A DNA stretch of 64,000 nt from Eubacteriales bacterium (GCA_030536995.1 JAUNOY010000004.1:62001-126000), one strand, 5' to 3'. Counted from the stretch's first letter, positions 19,101-29,889 are shown. Numbers and translations are program-made. The notes: generated by a model from the sequence alone, not told the origin.

Positions 19101-22100
19101 TTATTCTTCCAGGTTTTTCTGGGCAGTGGAAAGCATCAGTTTGATTCGATTAAGCTGATTTACCTCGCTTGCTCCTGGGTCATAGTCGATGGCGACGATA
19201 TTGGCCTGATGATAGGTGCGTCGAATCTGTTTGATTACGCCTTTTCCTACGATATGGTTCGGCAGGCAGCCGAACGGCTGGATGCAGACAATATTCGGAA
19301 CATCCGCATGAATGAGTTCCAGCATTTCTCCGGTCAGGAACCAGCCCTCACCGGTCTGGTTTCCGGGAGATACGATAGGGGATGCCATGCTGGCAAGCTT
19401 GTAAATATCTGCGGACGGTGTGAAGTGGCGGCTCTGCCGGAATGCCTCATCTGCGGCGCTTCTCACCCAGTCGATGCCCTTGACTCCCCAGTTTCCCATC
19501 TTGGCTTTTTTCTTCTGGAATCCGAGGTTTTCGACCTTGAAGTTCTGATTGTAGAAGCAATAGCTGATGAAATCAATAAGATCCGGAACAACAGCTTCAG
19601 CGCCTTCCGCCTCCAGAAGCTCTGCCAGATGATTGTTGGCAGCAGGAAGGAATTTAACAAGAATTTCACCTACAATACCAACTCTCGGCTTGCGCTCATC
19701 ACTGACAGGAATGGTATCAAATTCGTGGATCATTTCCCTGCACATATGTTTGAAGCGGCTGTGACTCATACCGTCTCCGCTTAAAAAGGAGATGACACGC
19801 TGTTCCCAGATTTTGTGCTTACGATTTACAATACCCTTTTCCAGCTCATAAGGGCGCATGCGGTAGACACACTTCATAAGAATATCACCGAAAACAGCGC
19901 CGTATACGATTCGCTTTACAAGAGGAAGTGTAAGTTTAAAGCCGGGATTGCTCTCCAGTCCGCTTAAATTGATGGAGATGACAGGAACCTGTTCCATTCC
20001 CGCTTTTTTGAGTGCACGACGAATAAAGGCAATATAGTTGGAAGCACGGCAGCCGCCTCCTGTCTGGCTCATGATTACTGCAGTTTTGTTCAGGTCATAT
20101 TTGCCGGAGAGAAGAGCGTCCATAATCTGACCGACCACGATCAGAGAAGGGTAGCACGCGTCATTGTTTACATACTTCAGTCCAATGTCAACGGAGCTTC
20201 TGTTATCTGTGGGAAGAACCTCCAAATTATAACCGGAAGCGTTAAATGCGGCCTGAAACAGACTGAAATGGAACGGTGACATCTGCGGGCAGAGGATGGT
20301 ATAATTTTTCCTCATTTCCTTTGTGAATACGACCTTTTCGATGGAAGACGGAGCAATGGTACGTTTTTCATTCTGTCTGTCCTTGGCACGGAGCGCTGCA
20401 AGAAGAGAGCGTACACGGATTTTGGCTGCACCCAGATTGTTTACTTCGTCAATTTTCAGGCAGGTATAAATTTTGCCGCTTCGTTCCAGAATTTCATAAA
20501 CTTCGTCTGTGGTGACAGCGTCAAGACCGCAGCCGAAGGAGTTGAGCTGAATCAGGTCAAGGTCGTTTCTTGTTTTGACGAAGTTCGCTGCTGCATAAAG
20601 GCGGGAGTGGTACATCCACTGGTCGTTTACGCGGATAGGACGCTCTATCTGACCGAGGTGGGAGATGGAGTCCTCCGTGAACACGGCGATTCCGTAGCTG
20701 GTGATAAGATCCGGAATGCCATGGTGGATTTCCGGGTCAATATGGTAAGGACGACCTGCAAGGACGATTCCTCTGCGGCCTGTTTCTTCCAGATATTTCA
20801 AAGTTTCCTCCCCTTTTGCCTGAATATCGCGGTGGGCACAGGCAAGCTCCTCCCATGCTTTATGAGCTGCCTGACGGACTTCTTCAGAAGGGAGTTCTTT
20901 GAATACATCGACAAGTCTGTTCGTCAGGATCTCTTCGGAAGTAAACGCCATAAACGGATTGCGGAAATCAATGGAAGGGTCATTGAGCTCATCCACGTTG
21001 TTTTTAATGTTTTCGGCATAGGAAGTAACGATAGGGCAATTGTAATGGTTGACTGCGTCCGGAAATTCGTTTCTCTCATAAGGAATGCAGGGGTAAAAAA
21101 TAAATTTAACCCCGTTTTTGAGAAGCCAGCTTATATGACCGTGTGTCAGCTTCGCCGGATAGCACTCGGATTCACTTGGAATGGACTCAATGCCAAGCTC
21201 GTAAATCTTTCTGGTGGAGGTAGGAGAAAGTACAACCTCGTATTTCAGTTCTGTAAAGAAGGTAAACCAGAAAGGATAGTTTTCGAACATATTCAGCACA
21301 CGGGGGATACCGACCCTGCCTCTTTCTGCTTTATCTGCAGAGAGCGGTTTATAGGAAAAAATTCGTTTGTACTTGTATTCGTAAAGATTTGGAATATGAT
21401 CTTTGTTTTTTTCTTTTCCAATGCCGCGCTCACAGCGATTTCCGCTGATATACTGGCGTCCTCCCGAGAATTTATTGATTGTGAGGCGGCAGTTGTTGGT
21501 ACAGCCGCGGCAGTTCGCCATAGAGGTGGTGTACTGCAGTTCGTTGATTTTTTTGATAGAGAGCATGGATGTTTCCTTGCCTTCCTCATGACGTTCTCTT
21601 GCGATAAGGGCAGCGCCGAAAGCTCCCATGATTCCTGCGATATCCGGGCGGATTGCTTCACAGTCTGCGATTTTTTCGAAGCTTCGAAGGACAGCGTCGT
21701 TGTAGAAGGTTCCTCCCTGGACTACGATGTGTCGTCCCAATTCAGAAGCGTCAGAAACCTTGATAACCTTATAGAGGGCATTTTTGATGACAGAGTAGGC
21801 AAGTCCGGCAGAAATATCGGAAACCTCTGCGCCTTCTTTCTGCGCCTGCTTTACCTTGGAATTCATAAATACAGTGCAGCGTGTGCCAAGGTCAATGGGG
21901 TGCTGTGCAAACAGAGCGGCTTTGGCAAAATCCTGAACAGAGTAATTCAGGGATTTCGCAAATGTTTCGATGAAAGAACCGCAGCCTGAGGAGCAGGCTT
22001 CGTTTAACTGTACACTGTCAACAGTATTGTTCTTTATCTTGATACACTTCATATCCTGACCGCCGATATCAAGGATACAGTCTACCTTTGGATCGAAGAA

Positions 22101-23324
22101 AGCAGCTGCATAATAGTGAGAAACAGTTTCGACCTCGCCCTCGTCGAGAAGAAGAGCTGCCTTGATAAGAGCCTCCCCGTAGCCGGTGGAACAGGAGTAG
22201 GCAATGTGTGCGTCTTCTGGAAGAAGACTGTAAATCTCCTGAATGGAACGGATAGCGGTCTTTAAAGGATTTCCGTTGTTGCTGCTGTAAAAAGAGTACA
22301 GAAGAGCACCGTCTTCGCCTACAAGAGCGGTTTTGGTAGTGGTGGAGCCTGCGTCAATACCCAGATAACAGTTTCCTTTATAGGAGGATAAATCTCCGGT
22401 TGCGACTTTATATGTACTCTGGCGTTTGTGGAAGCGCTCATAATCCTCTTCAGAGGAAAAAAGAGGCTCCATACGTGCAACCTCGAAATCAAGCTTGATG
22501 GAATTGCGAAGTCTGTCCTTCATATCGGTAAGAGAAATGCTTACATCTTCCTTTGCGTTCAGCGCAGACCCAATGGCTGCGAAAAGATGGGAGTTATCCG
22601 GCACAATGGTATGCTCTTCGTCAAGCTTCAGAGTGCGGATAAATGCTTTTTTAAGTTCAGACAGAAAGTGGAGAGGTCCTCCAAGGAATGCCACATGACC
22701 GCGAATCGGCTTGCCGCAGGCGAGACCGGAAATGGTCTGGTTTACCACCGCCTGAAAGATAGATGCGGACAGGTCCTCCTTTGTTGCACCGTCGTTAATG
22801 AGGGGCTGGATATCTGTTTTGGCAAATACACCGCAGCGGGCAGCAATCGGGTAAAGAGCTTTATAATTTTTGGCATATTCATTAAGACCTGTGGCATCGC
22901 TCTGTAAAAGAGAGGCCATCTGGTCAATGAAAGAACCGGTACCGCCTGCGCAGATACCGTTCATACGCTGTTCGATATTTCCGTTTTCAAAATAAATAAT
23001 TTTAGCATCTTCACCGCCGAGCTCAATGGCGACGTCTGTCTGCGGAGCCAGTTTCTGCAGGGAAGAAGAAACTGCAATGACCTCCTGTACAAACGGAACA
23101 CCCAGATGATCAGCCAGAGTCAGACCGCCGGAGCCTGTGATTACAGGATGGAGGGTCATCTCTCCGTACTGCTCCCAGGCTTCCTGGAGAAGGTCTGCCA
23201 GAGTTTCCTGAATGTTGGCGAAATGACGTTTATAATCTGCAAAAAGCAGATTGTCAGCTTTATCAAGTATTGCGATTTTTACAGTGGTGGAACCAATATC
23301 TATTCCGAGTGTATAACTATTCAT
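19101..23324 (-). CDS. Giant 2-hydroxyacyl-CoA dehydratase activase-related protein
   Basis: 1407 residues. Two tandem ASKHA ATPase domains of the BadF/HgdC activator type (GIDIGSTTVKIAIL near residue 8 and GIDAGSTTTKTALV near 321) each carry a Cys/Gly cluster motif (CAGGTGSFIDQM and CSSGCGSFIETF) expected to bridge a [4Fe-4S] cluster. A DUF2229-like segment follows (about 650-1000, including CRGCTNNCRLT and GIESIPSESECYPAKLTHGH). The C-terminal region is dehydratase-subunit-like (QTGGGCRASNY). Such proteins are widespread in Clostridia, but their substrate is not established. The start at 23324 has AGAGGAGG about 15 bases upstream, a rather long spacing. Confidence 0.85.
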   Translation of the reverse strand: MNSYTLGIDIGSTTVKIAILDKADNLLFADYKRHFANIQETLADLLQEAWEQYGEMTLHPVITGSGGLTLADHLGVPFVQEVIAVSSSLQKLAPQTDVAIELGGEDAKIIYFENGNIEQRMNGICAGGTGSFIDQMASLLQSDATGLNEYAKNYKALYPIAARCGVFAKTDIQPLINDGATKEDLSASIFQAVVNQTISGLACGKPIRGHVAFLGGPLHFLSELKKAFIRTLKLDEEHTIVPDNSHLFAAIGSALNAKEDVSISLTDMKDRLRNSIKLDFEVARMEPLFSSEEDYERFHKRQSTYKVATGDLSSYKGNCYLGIDAGSTTTKTALVGEDGALLYSFYSSNNGNPLKTAIRSIQEIYSLLPEDAHIAYSCSTGYGEALIKAALLLDEGEVETVSHYYAAAFFDPKVDCILDIGGQDMKCIKIKNNTVDSVQLNEACSSGCGSFIETFAKSLNYSVQDFAKAALFAQHPIDLGTRCTVFMNSKVKQAQKEGAEVSDISAGLAYSVIKNALYKVIKVSDASELGRHIVVQGGTFYNDAVLRSFEKIADCEAIRPDIAGIMGAFGAALIARERHEEGKETSMLSIKKINELQYTTSMANCRGCTNNCRLTINKFSGGRQYISGNRCERGIGKEKNKDHIPNLYEYKYKRIFSYKPLSADKAERGRVGIPRVLNMFENYPFWFTFFTELKYEVVLSPTSTRKIYELGIESIPSESECYPAKLTHGHISWLLKNGVKFIFYPCIPYERNEFPDAVNHYNCPIVTSYAENIKNNVDELNDPSIDFRNPFMAFTSEEILTNRLVDVFKELPSEEVRQAAHKAWEELACAHRDIQAKGEETLKYLEETGRRGIVLAGRPYHIDPEIHHGIPDLITSYGIAVFTEDSISHLGQIERPIRVNDQWMYHSRLYAAANFVKTRNDLDLIQLNSFGCGLDAVTTDEVYEILERSGKIYTCLKIDEVNNLGAAKIRVRSLLAALRAKDRQNEKRTIAPSSIEKVVFTKEMRKNYTILCPQMSPFHFSLFQAAFNASGYNLEVLPTDNRSSVDIGLKYVNNDACYPSLIVVGQIMDALLSGKYDLNKTAVIMSQTGGGCRASNYIAFIRRALKKAGMEQVPVISINLSGLESNPGFKLTLPLVKRIVYGAVFGDILMKCVYRMRPYELEKGIVNRKHKIWEQRVISFLSGDGMSHSRFKHMCREMIHEFDTIPVSDERKPRVGIVGEILVKFLPAANNHLAELLEAEGAEAVVPDLIDFISYCFYNQNFKVENLGFQKKKAKMGNWGVKGIDWVRSAADEAFRQSRHFTPSADIYKLASMASPIVSPGNQTGEGWFLTGEMLELIHADVPNIVCIQPFGCLPNHIVGKGVIKQIRRTYHQANIVAIDYDPGASEVNQLNRIKLMLSTAQKNLEE

Positions 23325-23449
23325 AAAAGTAATTTATGCCTCCTCTTTTGGGTCAAACACGCTCTGTTACTGCCCGGATAATTTGAATATAAAGGACAGT
23401 ATCGACTGATTCTTTCTTATTAATATGCAGAACGGTTTTTATCTGTACC

Positions 23450-23478
23450 ATTATACTCTAATGCAAAAAAAATGACAA
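23450..23478 (-). promoter_or_regulatory. Probable promoter of the activase gene
   Basis: On the minus strand: TTGTCA (23478-23473), 17-base spacer, TATAAT (23455-23450). It lies in the 310-base divergent region 23325-23634, which also holds the tgt promoter. Nothing else was recognised there. Confidence 0.55.
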
Positions 23479-23512
23479 TGAGAAAGATTACCAATGATTG
23501 CCGCGTTTTCTG

Positions 23513-23541
23513 TTGAAATTTTGTTGTTTTCAAGCTATAAT
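23513..23541 (+). promoter_or_regulatory. Probable promoter of tgt
   Basis: TTGAAA (23513-23518), 17-base spacer, TATAAT (23536-23541). The leader of about 90 bases contains a small inverted pair (ACTGTCC near 23571 and GGACAGT near 23595). Confidence 0.65.
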
Positions 23542-23634
23542 AAGCAGGTTAAAAGAGAATGGAAACAAGTGACTGTCCACAAAATTCAAGGATCGGACAG
23601 TTGCTGCATTATTACGATGAAAAGAGGATAATCA

Positions 23635-24786
23635 ATGGCAGAGTATAAACTTCTGAAGACGGAAGGACGTGCCAAACGTGCAGAATTCCATACTGTACAC
23701 GGAACGATCCAGACGCCTGTTTTTATGAATGTAGGAACGATCGCAGCGATCAAGGGTGCGGTATCTACTCAGGATTTACAGGAAATCGGCACACAGGTGG
23801 AGTTGTCCAATACCTATCACCTTCATGTGCGTCCGGGAGATAAGATTGTGAAACAGCTTGGCGGTCTTCACAAATTTATGGTCTGGGACAAACCGATCCT
23901 TACAGATTCCGGCGGATTTCAGGTGTTTTCCCTTTCCGGTCTTCGCAAAATAAAAGAAGAAGGCGTTTATTTCCGTTCCCATATTGACGGTCATAAGATT
24001 TTTATGGGACCGGAGGAAAGTATGCAGATTCAGTCCAATCTGGCATCCACTATTGCAATGGCATTTGATGAGTGTCCAAGCAGCGTGGCGGACAGGGATT
24101 ATGTGCAGAAATCCGTTGACCGTACTACCCGCTGGCTGAAACGATGCAAAGCGGAAATGGCACGTCTGAACAGTCTTCCGGACACTATCAATAAAGAACA
24201 GCTTTTGTTCGGAATTAATCAGGGCGCCATTTATTCCGATATCCGTATCAATCACGCGAAAGAGATTGCGGCGCTTGATCTGGACGGATATGCCATCGGC
24301 GGTCTTGCTGTCGGTGAGACTCATGAGGAAATGTATCATATCCTTGATGAGGTTGTGCCGTATCTTCCGCAGAATAAACCGACTTACCTTATGGGTGTAG
24401 GAACGCCTGCAAACATTCTGGAGGGCGTTGAGCGCGGCGTCGATTTCTTTGACTGTGTATATCCGAGCAGGAACGGACGCCATGGTCATGTATATACCAA
24501 CCGTGGAAAGATGAACCTTTTCAATGCAAAATATGAGTTGGATACCCGTCCGATTGAGGAGGGATGTCAGTGTCCGGCATGCCGTCATTACAGCAGAGCT
24601 TATATCAGACATCTTCTGAAAGCGAAAGAAATGCTGGGTATGCGTCTCTGCGTACTTCACAATCTCTATTTCTACAATCACATGATGGAAGAAATCAGAG
24701 ATGCTCTTGATGCCGGAAACTTTGCAGAGTATAAAAAAATGCGTCTGGAAGGCTTCGAGGAGGGCAAAATCAACTCCAACCGATAG
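23635..24786 (+). CDS. tgt: tRNA-guanine transglycosylase
   Basis: Exchanges guanine-34 of GUN-anticodon tRNAs for the queuosine precursor. The protein has 383 residues. Visible are the catalytic aspartates in ILTDSGGFQVFSLS and in FDCVYPSRNGRHGHVYT, the substrate region MAFDECPS, GINQGAIYSDIR, GLAVGETHEEM, and the zinc site CQCPACRHYSRAYIRHL with the later His in LHNLYFY. It is followed by yajC, a common neighbour (tgt-yajC), although a separate promoter is visible before yajC. Confidence 0.97.
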   Translation: MAEYKLLKTEGRAKRAEFHTVHGTIQTPVFMNVGTIAAIKGAVSTQDLQEIGTQVELSNTYHLHVRPGDKIVKQLGGLHKFMVWDKPILTDSGGFQVFSLSGLRKIKEEGVYFRSHIDGHKIFMGPEESMQIQSNLASTIAMAFDECPSSVADRDYVQKSVDRTTRWLKRCKAEMARLNSLPDTINKEQLLFGINQGAIYSDIRINHAKEIAALDLDGYAIGGLAVGETHEEMYHILDEVVPYLPQNKPTYLMGVGTPANILEGVERGVDFFDCVYPSRNGRHGHVYTNRGKMNLFNAKYELDTRPIEEGCQCPACRHYSRAYIRHLLKAKEMLGMRLCVLHNLYFYNHMMEEIRDALDAGNFAEYKKMRLEGFEEGKINSNR

Positions 24787-24824
24787 AATTTGTGCATATA
24801 GAATATAAAAAAAGTGAAAACTAC

Positions 24825-24853
24825 TTGAAGTTATGACATTTTTTGTGTATGAT
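24825..24853 (+). promoter_or_regulatory. Possible promoter of yajC
   Basis: TTGAAG (24825-24830), 17-base spacer, TATGAT (24848-24853). Confidence 0.5.
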
Positions 24854-24948
24854 ATGCTGTAGTGCCCGGAAACGGGGCATGACTTTCCGGAAACATGAAC
24901 AAGAGACTCCGGACAGTTTCGAAAGTAAGATATAGGAGGAATTGTGAA

Positions 24949-25248
24949 ATGGACGCACAGGGCGGAATGAGCTTGGGATTTACCATTGTCTGGATGGTAG
25001 TTCTGTTTGGAATTATGTATTTTTTAATGATTCGTCCACAGAAGAAAGAGCAGAAAAGACTGCAGGCCATGTTAAATGACATGGAGGTTGGCGACAGCGT
25101 AGTTACCACAGGCGGATTCTACGGCGTAGTCATCGACATGACAGAAGAAGACGTGATCGTAGAGTTCGGAAACAACAAGAATTGCCGTATTCCTATGAGA
25201 AAACAGGCAATCGCTGAAGTAGAAAAAGCAGAGCAGGCTTCTGCCTGA
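24949..25248 (+). CDS. yajC: Preprotein translocase subunit YajC
   Basis: A single-pass inner-membrane accessory of the Sec translocase, 99 residues. It has an N-terminal hydrophobic helix (FTIVWMVVLFGIMYFLMI), then the family motif RPQKKEQKRLQAML and GDSVVTTGGFYGVV. The frame is open 18 codons further upstream, but the ATG at 24949 is chosen because AGGAGGA lies 8 bases before it and the product then begins MDAQGG. No secD/secF gene follows; a terminator does. Confidence 0.93.
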   Translation: MDAQGGMSLGFTIVWMVVLFGIMYFLMIRPQKKEQKRLQAMLNDMEVGDSVVTTGGFYGVVIDMTEEDVIVEFGNNKNCRIPMRKQAIAEVEKAEQASA

Positions 25249-25256
25249 CCGGAAAA

Positions 25257-25298
25257 GAAAGCAGGTATCGTCGAAAAAAGATGATGCTTGCTTTTTTT
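25257..25298 (+). terminator. Terminator after yajC
   Basis: AAAGCAGGTATCGTC pairs with GATGATGCTTGCTTT using three G-U pairs and is followed by a T-run. Confidence 0.8.
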
Positions 25299-25350
25299 GT
25301 CCCTGTTTATTTTTTTACGTTAATACATTAAAATTTTTCACGTTAAAAGG

Positions 25351-25379
25351 TTGAAATATGAGGAGAAGTGTATTATTAT
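25351..25379 (+). promoter_or_regulatory. Probable promoter of the leuB-serA operon
   Basis: TTGAAA (25351-25356), 17-base spacer, TATTAT (25374-25379). The leader to leuB is only about 30 bases, too short for a T-box or a leader-peptide attenuator. Confidence 0.5.
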
Positions 25380-25414
25380 ATTAGCAATACCCATCTGATT
25401 GGAGGATAATAATT

Positions 25415-26497
25415 ATGGAACATAAGATTGCATTGATCCGAGGAGACGGAATCGGACCGGAAATTGTGACAGAAGCGAAGAAAGTACTTGATAAGGTCTG
25501 TGAGAAATACAACCACAGTTTTACATACTCGGAGGTGCTGTTGGGAGGTGCATCCATAGATGTACACGGCGTACCTCTTACGGAAGAAGCCATTGCACAG
25601 GCGAAAGCCTCTGATGCAGTTCTAATGGGTTCCATCGGAGGAGATGCAAAGACTTCCCCCTGGTACAGGCTGGAGCCTTCCAGACGTCCGGAGGCAGGGC
25701 TTCTCGCAATCAGAAAAGAGCTTAATTTATTTGCCAATTTAAGACCTGCTTATCTTTACAATGAATTAAAGGAAGCTTGCCCGTTAAGAGAGGAGATTAT
25801 CGGAGATGGTTTTGATATGATAATTGTCCGTGAGCTTACAGGAGGTCTTTATTTCGGAGAAAGAAAGACGACAGAGGAAAACGGCGTAAAAAAAGCCGTC
25901 GATACTTTGACATATAATGAAAATGAGATTCGCCGGATCGCAGTCAAGGCATTTGAGATTGCAGGAAAGCGAAGAAAGAAAGTGACAAGCGTAGATAAAG
26001 CCAATGTGCTCGACTCTTCCAGACTCTGGAGGAGTGTGGTGGAAGAGGTTGCGGCAGATTATCCGGATGTGACGCTGGAGCATATGCTGGTTGACAACTG
26101 TGCCATGCAGCTTGTCCGCGACCCGAAGCAGTTTGACGTTATCCTTACGGAAAACATGTTTGGAGACATTTTATCCGATGAAGCCAGCATGGTGACAGGC
26201 TCCATTGGAATGCTTTCCTCGGCAAGCTTAAATGAGACGAAATTCGGTCTTTATGAGCCAAGTCACGGTTCAGCTCCTGATATTGCAGGGCAGAATAAAG
26301 CGAATCCGATTGCAACAATTCTTTCTGCGGCTATGATGCTTCGATTCTCTCTCGATATGGATGAGGAAGCGGATGCTGTCGAAGCAGCTGTGCAGAAAGT
26401 GCTCACAGAAGGCTACAGGACCGGAGATATTATGTCGGAAGGCTGTACCTTAGTGGGAACAAAGGAAATGGGAGATTTGATTGCAGCAGCAATCTGA
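25415..26497 (+). CDS. leuB: 3-isopropylmalate dehydrogenase
   Basis: NAD-dependent oxidative decarboxylase of leucine biosynthesis, 360 residues. The N-terminal [18 protein letters not shown], the substrate arginine region [19 protein letters not shown], the [11 protein letters not shown] loop, the catalytic Tyr/Lys region and the C-terminal [21 protein letters not shown] all match LeuB rather than isocitrate dehydrogenase. It heads a five-gene amino-acid operon. leuA, leuC and leuD are not in the window. Confidence 0.96.
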   Translation: MEHKIALIRGDGIGPEIVTEAKKVLDKVCEKYNHSFTYSEVLLGGASIDVHGVPLTEEAIAQAKASDAVLMGSIGGDAKTSPWYRLEPSRRPEAGLLAIRKELNLFANLRPAYLYNELKEACPLREEIIGDGFDMIIVRELTGGLYFGERKTTEENGVKKAVDTLTYNENEIRRIAVKAFEIAGKRRKKVTSVDKANVLDSSRLWRSVVEEVAADYPDVTLEHMLVDNCAMQLVRDPKQFDVILTENMFGDILSDEASMVTGSIGMLSSASLNETKFGLYEPSHGSAPDIAGQNKANPIATILSAAMMLRFSLDMDEEADAVEAAVQKVLTEGYRTGDIMSEGCTLVGTKEMGDLIAAAI

Positions 26498-26520
26498 AGA
26501 GAATAAAGGAGAGAAGCACT

Positions 26521-28194
26521 ATGAGAAGTGATGCAGTAAAAAAAGGAGCACAGCAGGCTCCGCATCGTTCCCTGTTTAATGCGCTGGGAATGACAAAAGA
26601 GGAAATGGAAAGACCGCTGGTCGGTATTGTCAGTTCATACAATGAAATTGTACCGGGACATATGAACCTGGATAAAATTGTGGCAGCTGTGAAGCAGGGA
26701 GTTGCCATGGCAGGCGGTACGCCGGTTGTCTTTCCGGCGATTGCTGTCTGTGACGGTATTGCGATGGGACATCTGGGAATGAAATATTCTCTGGTAACAA
26801 GAGATCTGATTGCAGATTCTACAGAAGCTATGGCTTTGGCACATCAGTTTGACGCCCTTGTTATGGTTCCAAACTGTGATAAGAACGTGCCGGGACTTCT
26901 GATGGCGGCAGCCAGAATCAATGTACCGACGATTTTTGTAAGCGGCGGTCCGATGATGGCAGGTCATATCAACGGACATAAAACAAGTCTTTCCAGTATG
27001 TTTGAGGCAGTCGGCGCTTATGCGGCTGGCAATCTCACAGAAGAAGGGCTTACAGAATACGAAAATAAGGTGTGTCCTACCTGCGGTTCCTGTTCAGGCA
27101 TGTACACAGCTAACTCCATGAACTGCCTGACGGAAGCTCTGGGAATGGGACTTCAGGGAAACGGAACAATCCCGGCTGTATATTCTGAGCGAATCCGCCT
27201 TGCGAAACATGCGGGTATGCAGGTGATGGAACTTTACAGAAGAAATATCCGTCCGAGAGACATCATGACAGAGGATGCGATTCTCAATGCTCTTACTGTG
27301 GATATGGCACTTGGCTGTTCTACGAACAGTATGCTGCATCTTCCGGCGATTGCCCATGAAATCGGCATGGATTTCGATATCAGCTTTGCAAATGAAATCA
27401 GCGAAAAGACCCCGAATCTCTGTCATCTGGCCCCGGCAGGTCCGACTTACATGGAAGATCTCAATGAGGCAGGCGGCGTATACGCGGTCATGAATGAATT
27501 AAATAAACTGGGACTTCTCCACACAGACTGTATCACAGCAACCGGAAAGACAGTGGGAGAAAACATTGAAAACTGTATCAACCTGAATCCGGAAGTAATC
27601 CGTCCGGTTGAAAATCCATACAGTAAAACAGGCGGACTTGCAGTTCTTAAAGGAAATCTTGCTCCTGACGGAGGTGTTGTAAAACGTTCTGCCGTAGTAG
27701 AGGAAATGATGGTCCATGAAGGACCGGCAAGAGTTTTTGACTGTGAAGAAGATGCTATTGCAGCTATCAAGGGCGGAAAAATTGTAGCAGGAGATGTGGT
27801 AGTCATCCGCTATGAGGGACCGAAAGGCGGTCCGGGCATGAGAGAGATGCTCAATCCGACGTCTGCGATTGCGGGAATGGGTCTTGGTTCATCGGTAGCT
27901 CTTATCACAGACGGACGCTTCAGCGGCGCATCCAGAGGAGCATCTATCGGACACGTTTCTCCGGAAGCGGCAGTGGGCGGTCCGATCGCTCTGGTAGAAG
28001 AGGGAGATATTATCAGCATTAATATTCCGGAGCTGAAGCTTGAAATCAGAGTTTCAGACGAAGAAATGCAGGCGAGAAAAGAAAAATGGCAACCTCGCCA
28101 GCCAAAAGTTACCACAGGCTATCTTGCAAGATATGCAGCTATGGTAACATCAGGAAACAGAGGAGCAATTTTAGAAGTACCAAAAGCGGAGTAA
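26521..28194 (+). CDS. ilvD: Dihydroxy-acid dehydratase
   Basis: Iron-sulfur dehydratase of valine and isoleucine synthesis, 557 residues. Cluster cysteines are visible in [13 protein letters not shown] and [19 protein letters not shown]. The family signature [16 protein letters not shown] is near the C-terminus. It starts 23 bases after leuB with AAGGAGAG before the ATG. It is followed 12 bases later by ilvB. Confidence 0.97.
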   Translation: MRSDAVKKGAQQAPHRSLFNALGMTKEEMERPLVGIVSSYNEIVPGHMNLDKIVAAVKQGVAMAGGTPVVFPAIAVCDGIAMGHLGMKYSLVTRDLIADSTEAMALAHQFDALVMVPNCDKNVPGLLMAAARINVPTIFVSGGPMMAGHINGHKTSLSSMFEAVGAYAAGNLTEEGLTEYENKVCPTCGSCSGMYTANSMNCLTEALGMGLQGNGTIPAVYSERIRLAKHAGMQVMELYRRNIRPRDIMTEDAILNALTVDMALGCSTNSMLHLPAIAHEIGMDFDISFANEISEKTPNLCHLAPAGPTYMEDLNEAGGVYAVMNELNKLGLLHTDCITATGKTVGENIENCINLNPEVIRPVENPYSKTGGLAVLKGNLAPDGGVVKRSAVVEEMMVHEGPARVFDCEEDAIAAIKGGKIVAGDVVVIRYEGPKGGPGMREMLNPTSAIAGMGLGSSVALITDGRFSGASRGASIGHVSPEAAVGGPIALVEEGDIISINIPELKLEIRVSDEEMQARKEKWQPRQPKVTTGYLARYAAMVTSGNRGAILEVPKAE

Positions 28195-28206
28195 GGAGGA
28201 AAATAT

Positions 28207-29889
28207 ATGCAGCTTACAGGAGCGGAAATCATTGTTGAATGTTTAAAAGAGCAGGGTGTTGACACCGTATTTGGTTATCCGGGAGGAGCTATCCTGAATG
28301 TTTACGATGCCCTTTATAAATACAGGGATGATATTACCCATATCCTTACATCCCATGAGCAGGGTGCAGCCCATGCGGCAGACGGATATTCCAGAGCAAC
28401 CGGCAAGGTGGGCGTATGTCTGGCAACAAGCGGTCCCGGAGCTACAAATCTGGTTACAGGTATTGCGACTGCCTTTATGGATTCGGTTCCGGTAGTGGCC
28501 ATCACAGCCAATGTAGGAATGCCCCTTCTCGGAAAAGATTCCTTCCAGGAGGTTGATATTGCAGGTATTGTAATGCCGATTACCAAACACAGTTATATTG
28601 TAAAAGATATTACCAGGCTTGCAGACACAATCCGTAAAGCCTTCTATATTGCAAAGAGCGGCCGTCCGGGACCTGTTCTTGTGGATGTTACCAAGGATGT
28701 GACAGGAGCGCTTTATGATTATAAACCGCGTCGTCCGGCTACGGTGACAAGAGAAATCAGCGAAATGAGAGATGAGGATCTGGCAGCAGCTATTGAGCTG
28801 ATCAAGAACGCAGAGCGTCCGTTTATCTTCAACGGCGGCGGAGCCGTGATTTCCGGTGCGCAGGATGAAATCACAGAGCTTGCGCACAGAATTCAGGCTC
28901 CTGTATGCGACAGCCTTATGGGTAAAGGCGCCTTTTCCGGTGAAGATCCGCTGTATACAGGCATGCTGGGCATGCATGGTACGAAGACGTCTAATCTGGG
29001 AGTTTCCCAGTGTGACCTCCTCATTGTTTTGGGAGCAAGATTCAGCGATCGTGTAACAGGAAATGCAAAGACATTTGCAAAAAATGCCAAGATTCTTCAG
29101 ATTGATGTAGATGCAGCGGAAATCAATAAAAATATTATCGTAGATGTGTCTGTTGTAGGGGATGTGAAGGAAGTTCTTAGTCGCCTTCTGGAGGAAATTC
29201 CGGCTAAGGACAATCCGGAATGGACAGCAAAAATTCAGGATATGAAGGCAAAGTATCCATTACGATACGACCATACACAGCTTACAGGTCCGTACATTAT
29301 TCAGAAGCTTTATGAGATGACCGGCGGAGACGCGATTATTACCACAGATGTAGGCCAGCACCAGATGTGGGCTGCACAATATTATAAATATAAAGAACCG
29401 AGAACCCTTCTTACCTCAGGCGGTCTGGGAACTATGGGATACGGCCTTGGGGCAGCCATTGGCGCAAAGATGGGAAGACCGGAAAAAACAGTTGTAAACA
29501 TTGCAGGTGACGGATGCTTCCGTATGAATATGAATGAGATTGCTACGGCAGTCCGCACAGGCAAACAGGTGATTCAGATTATCCTCAATAATCATGTGCT
29601 CGGAATGGTTCGTCAGTGGCAGTCTCTGTTCTACGACCACAGATATTCTCATACAATTCTGGATGATGCAGTAGATTTTGTGAAAGTATCTGAGGCGATG
29701 GGGGCAAAAGCAATCCGCGTAACGAAAATGGAAGAAGTCGAACCTGCGTTGAAGGAAGCGCTGGAAACACAGGGCACAGTAGTTCTTGACTGTTGGATTG
29801 ACCGTGATTTAAGCGTATTCCCGATGGTACCGGCGGGAGCAAACATCGACGACGTATTTGATGAGGAGGATATGAAGAAAGATGAGTAG
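28207..29889 (+). CDS. ilvB: Acetolactate synthase, large (catalytic) subunit
   Basis: ThDP enzyme that makes acetolactate or acetohydroxybutyrate, 560 residues. The active-site Glu lies in ILTSHEQGAAHAADGYSRATGKVG, the FAD region in the middle, and the ThDP motif GDGCFRMNMNEIATAVRTG with NNHVLGMVRQWQ. The QDKFQE-like loop reads GKDSFQEVD. No ilvN regulatory subunit or ilvC follows; the next genes are serC and serA. The stop codon overlaps the serC start by 8 bases. Confidence 0.95.
   Translation: MQLTGAEIIVECLKEQGVDTVFGYPGGAILNVYDALYKYRDDITHILTSHEQGAAHAADGYSRATGKVGVCLATSGPGATNLVTGIATAFMDSVPVVAITANVGMPLLGKDSFQEVDIAGIVMPITKHSYIVKDITRLADTIRKAFYIAKSGRPGPVLVDVTKDVTGALYDYKPRRPATVTREISEMRDEDLAAAIELIKNAERPFIFNGGGAVISGAQDEITELAHRIQAPVCDSLMGKGAFSGEDPLYTGMLGMHGTKTSNLGVSQCDLLIVLGARFSDRVTGNAKTFAKNAKILQIDVDAAEINKNIIVDVSVVGDVKEVLSRLLEEIPAKDNPEWTAKIQDMKAKYPLRYDHTQLTGPYIIQKLYEMTGGDAIITTDVGQHQMWAAQYYKYKEPRTLLTSGGLGTMGYGLGAAIGAKMGRPEKTVVNIAGDGCFRMNMNEIATAVRTGKQVIQIILNNHVLGMVRQWQSLFYDHRYSHTILDDAVDFVKVSEAMGAKAIRVTKMEEVEPALKEALETQGTVVLDCWIDRDLSVFPMVPAGANIDDVFDEEDMKKDE

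Noticed and set aside
20607-21989. Plus-strand frame of 460 codons opposite the activase gene
   Set aside because: The minus-strand protein has clear conserved motifs across this stretch; the opposite frame has none and lacks a ribosome site.
25299-25414. Searched for a T-box or leucine leader peptide before leuB
   Set aside because: Leader from the probable promoter is only about 30 bases; no T-box specifier or run of Leu codons seen.
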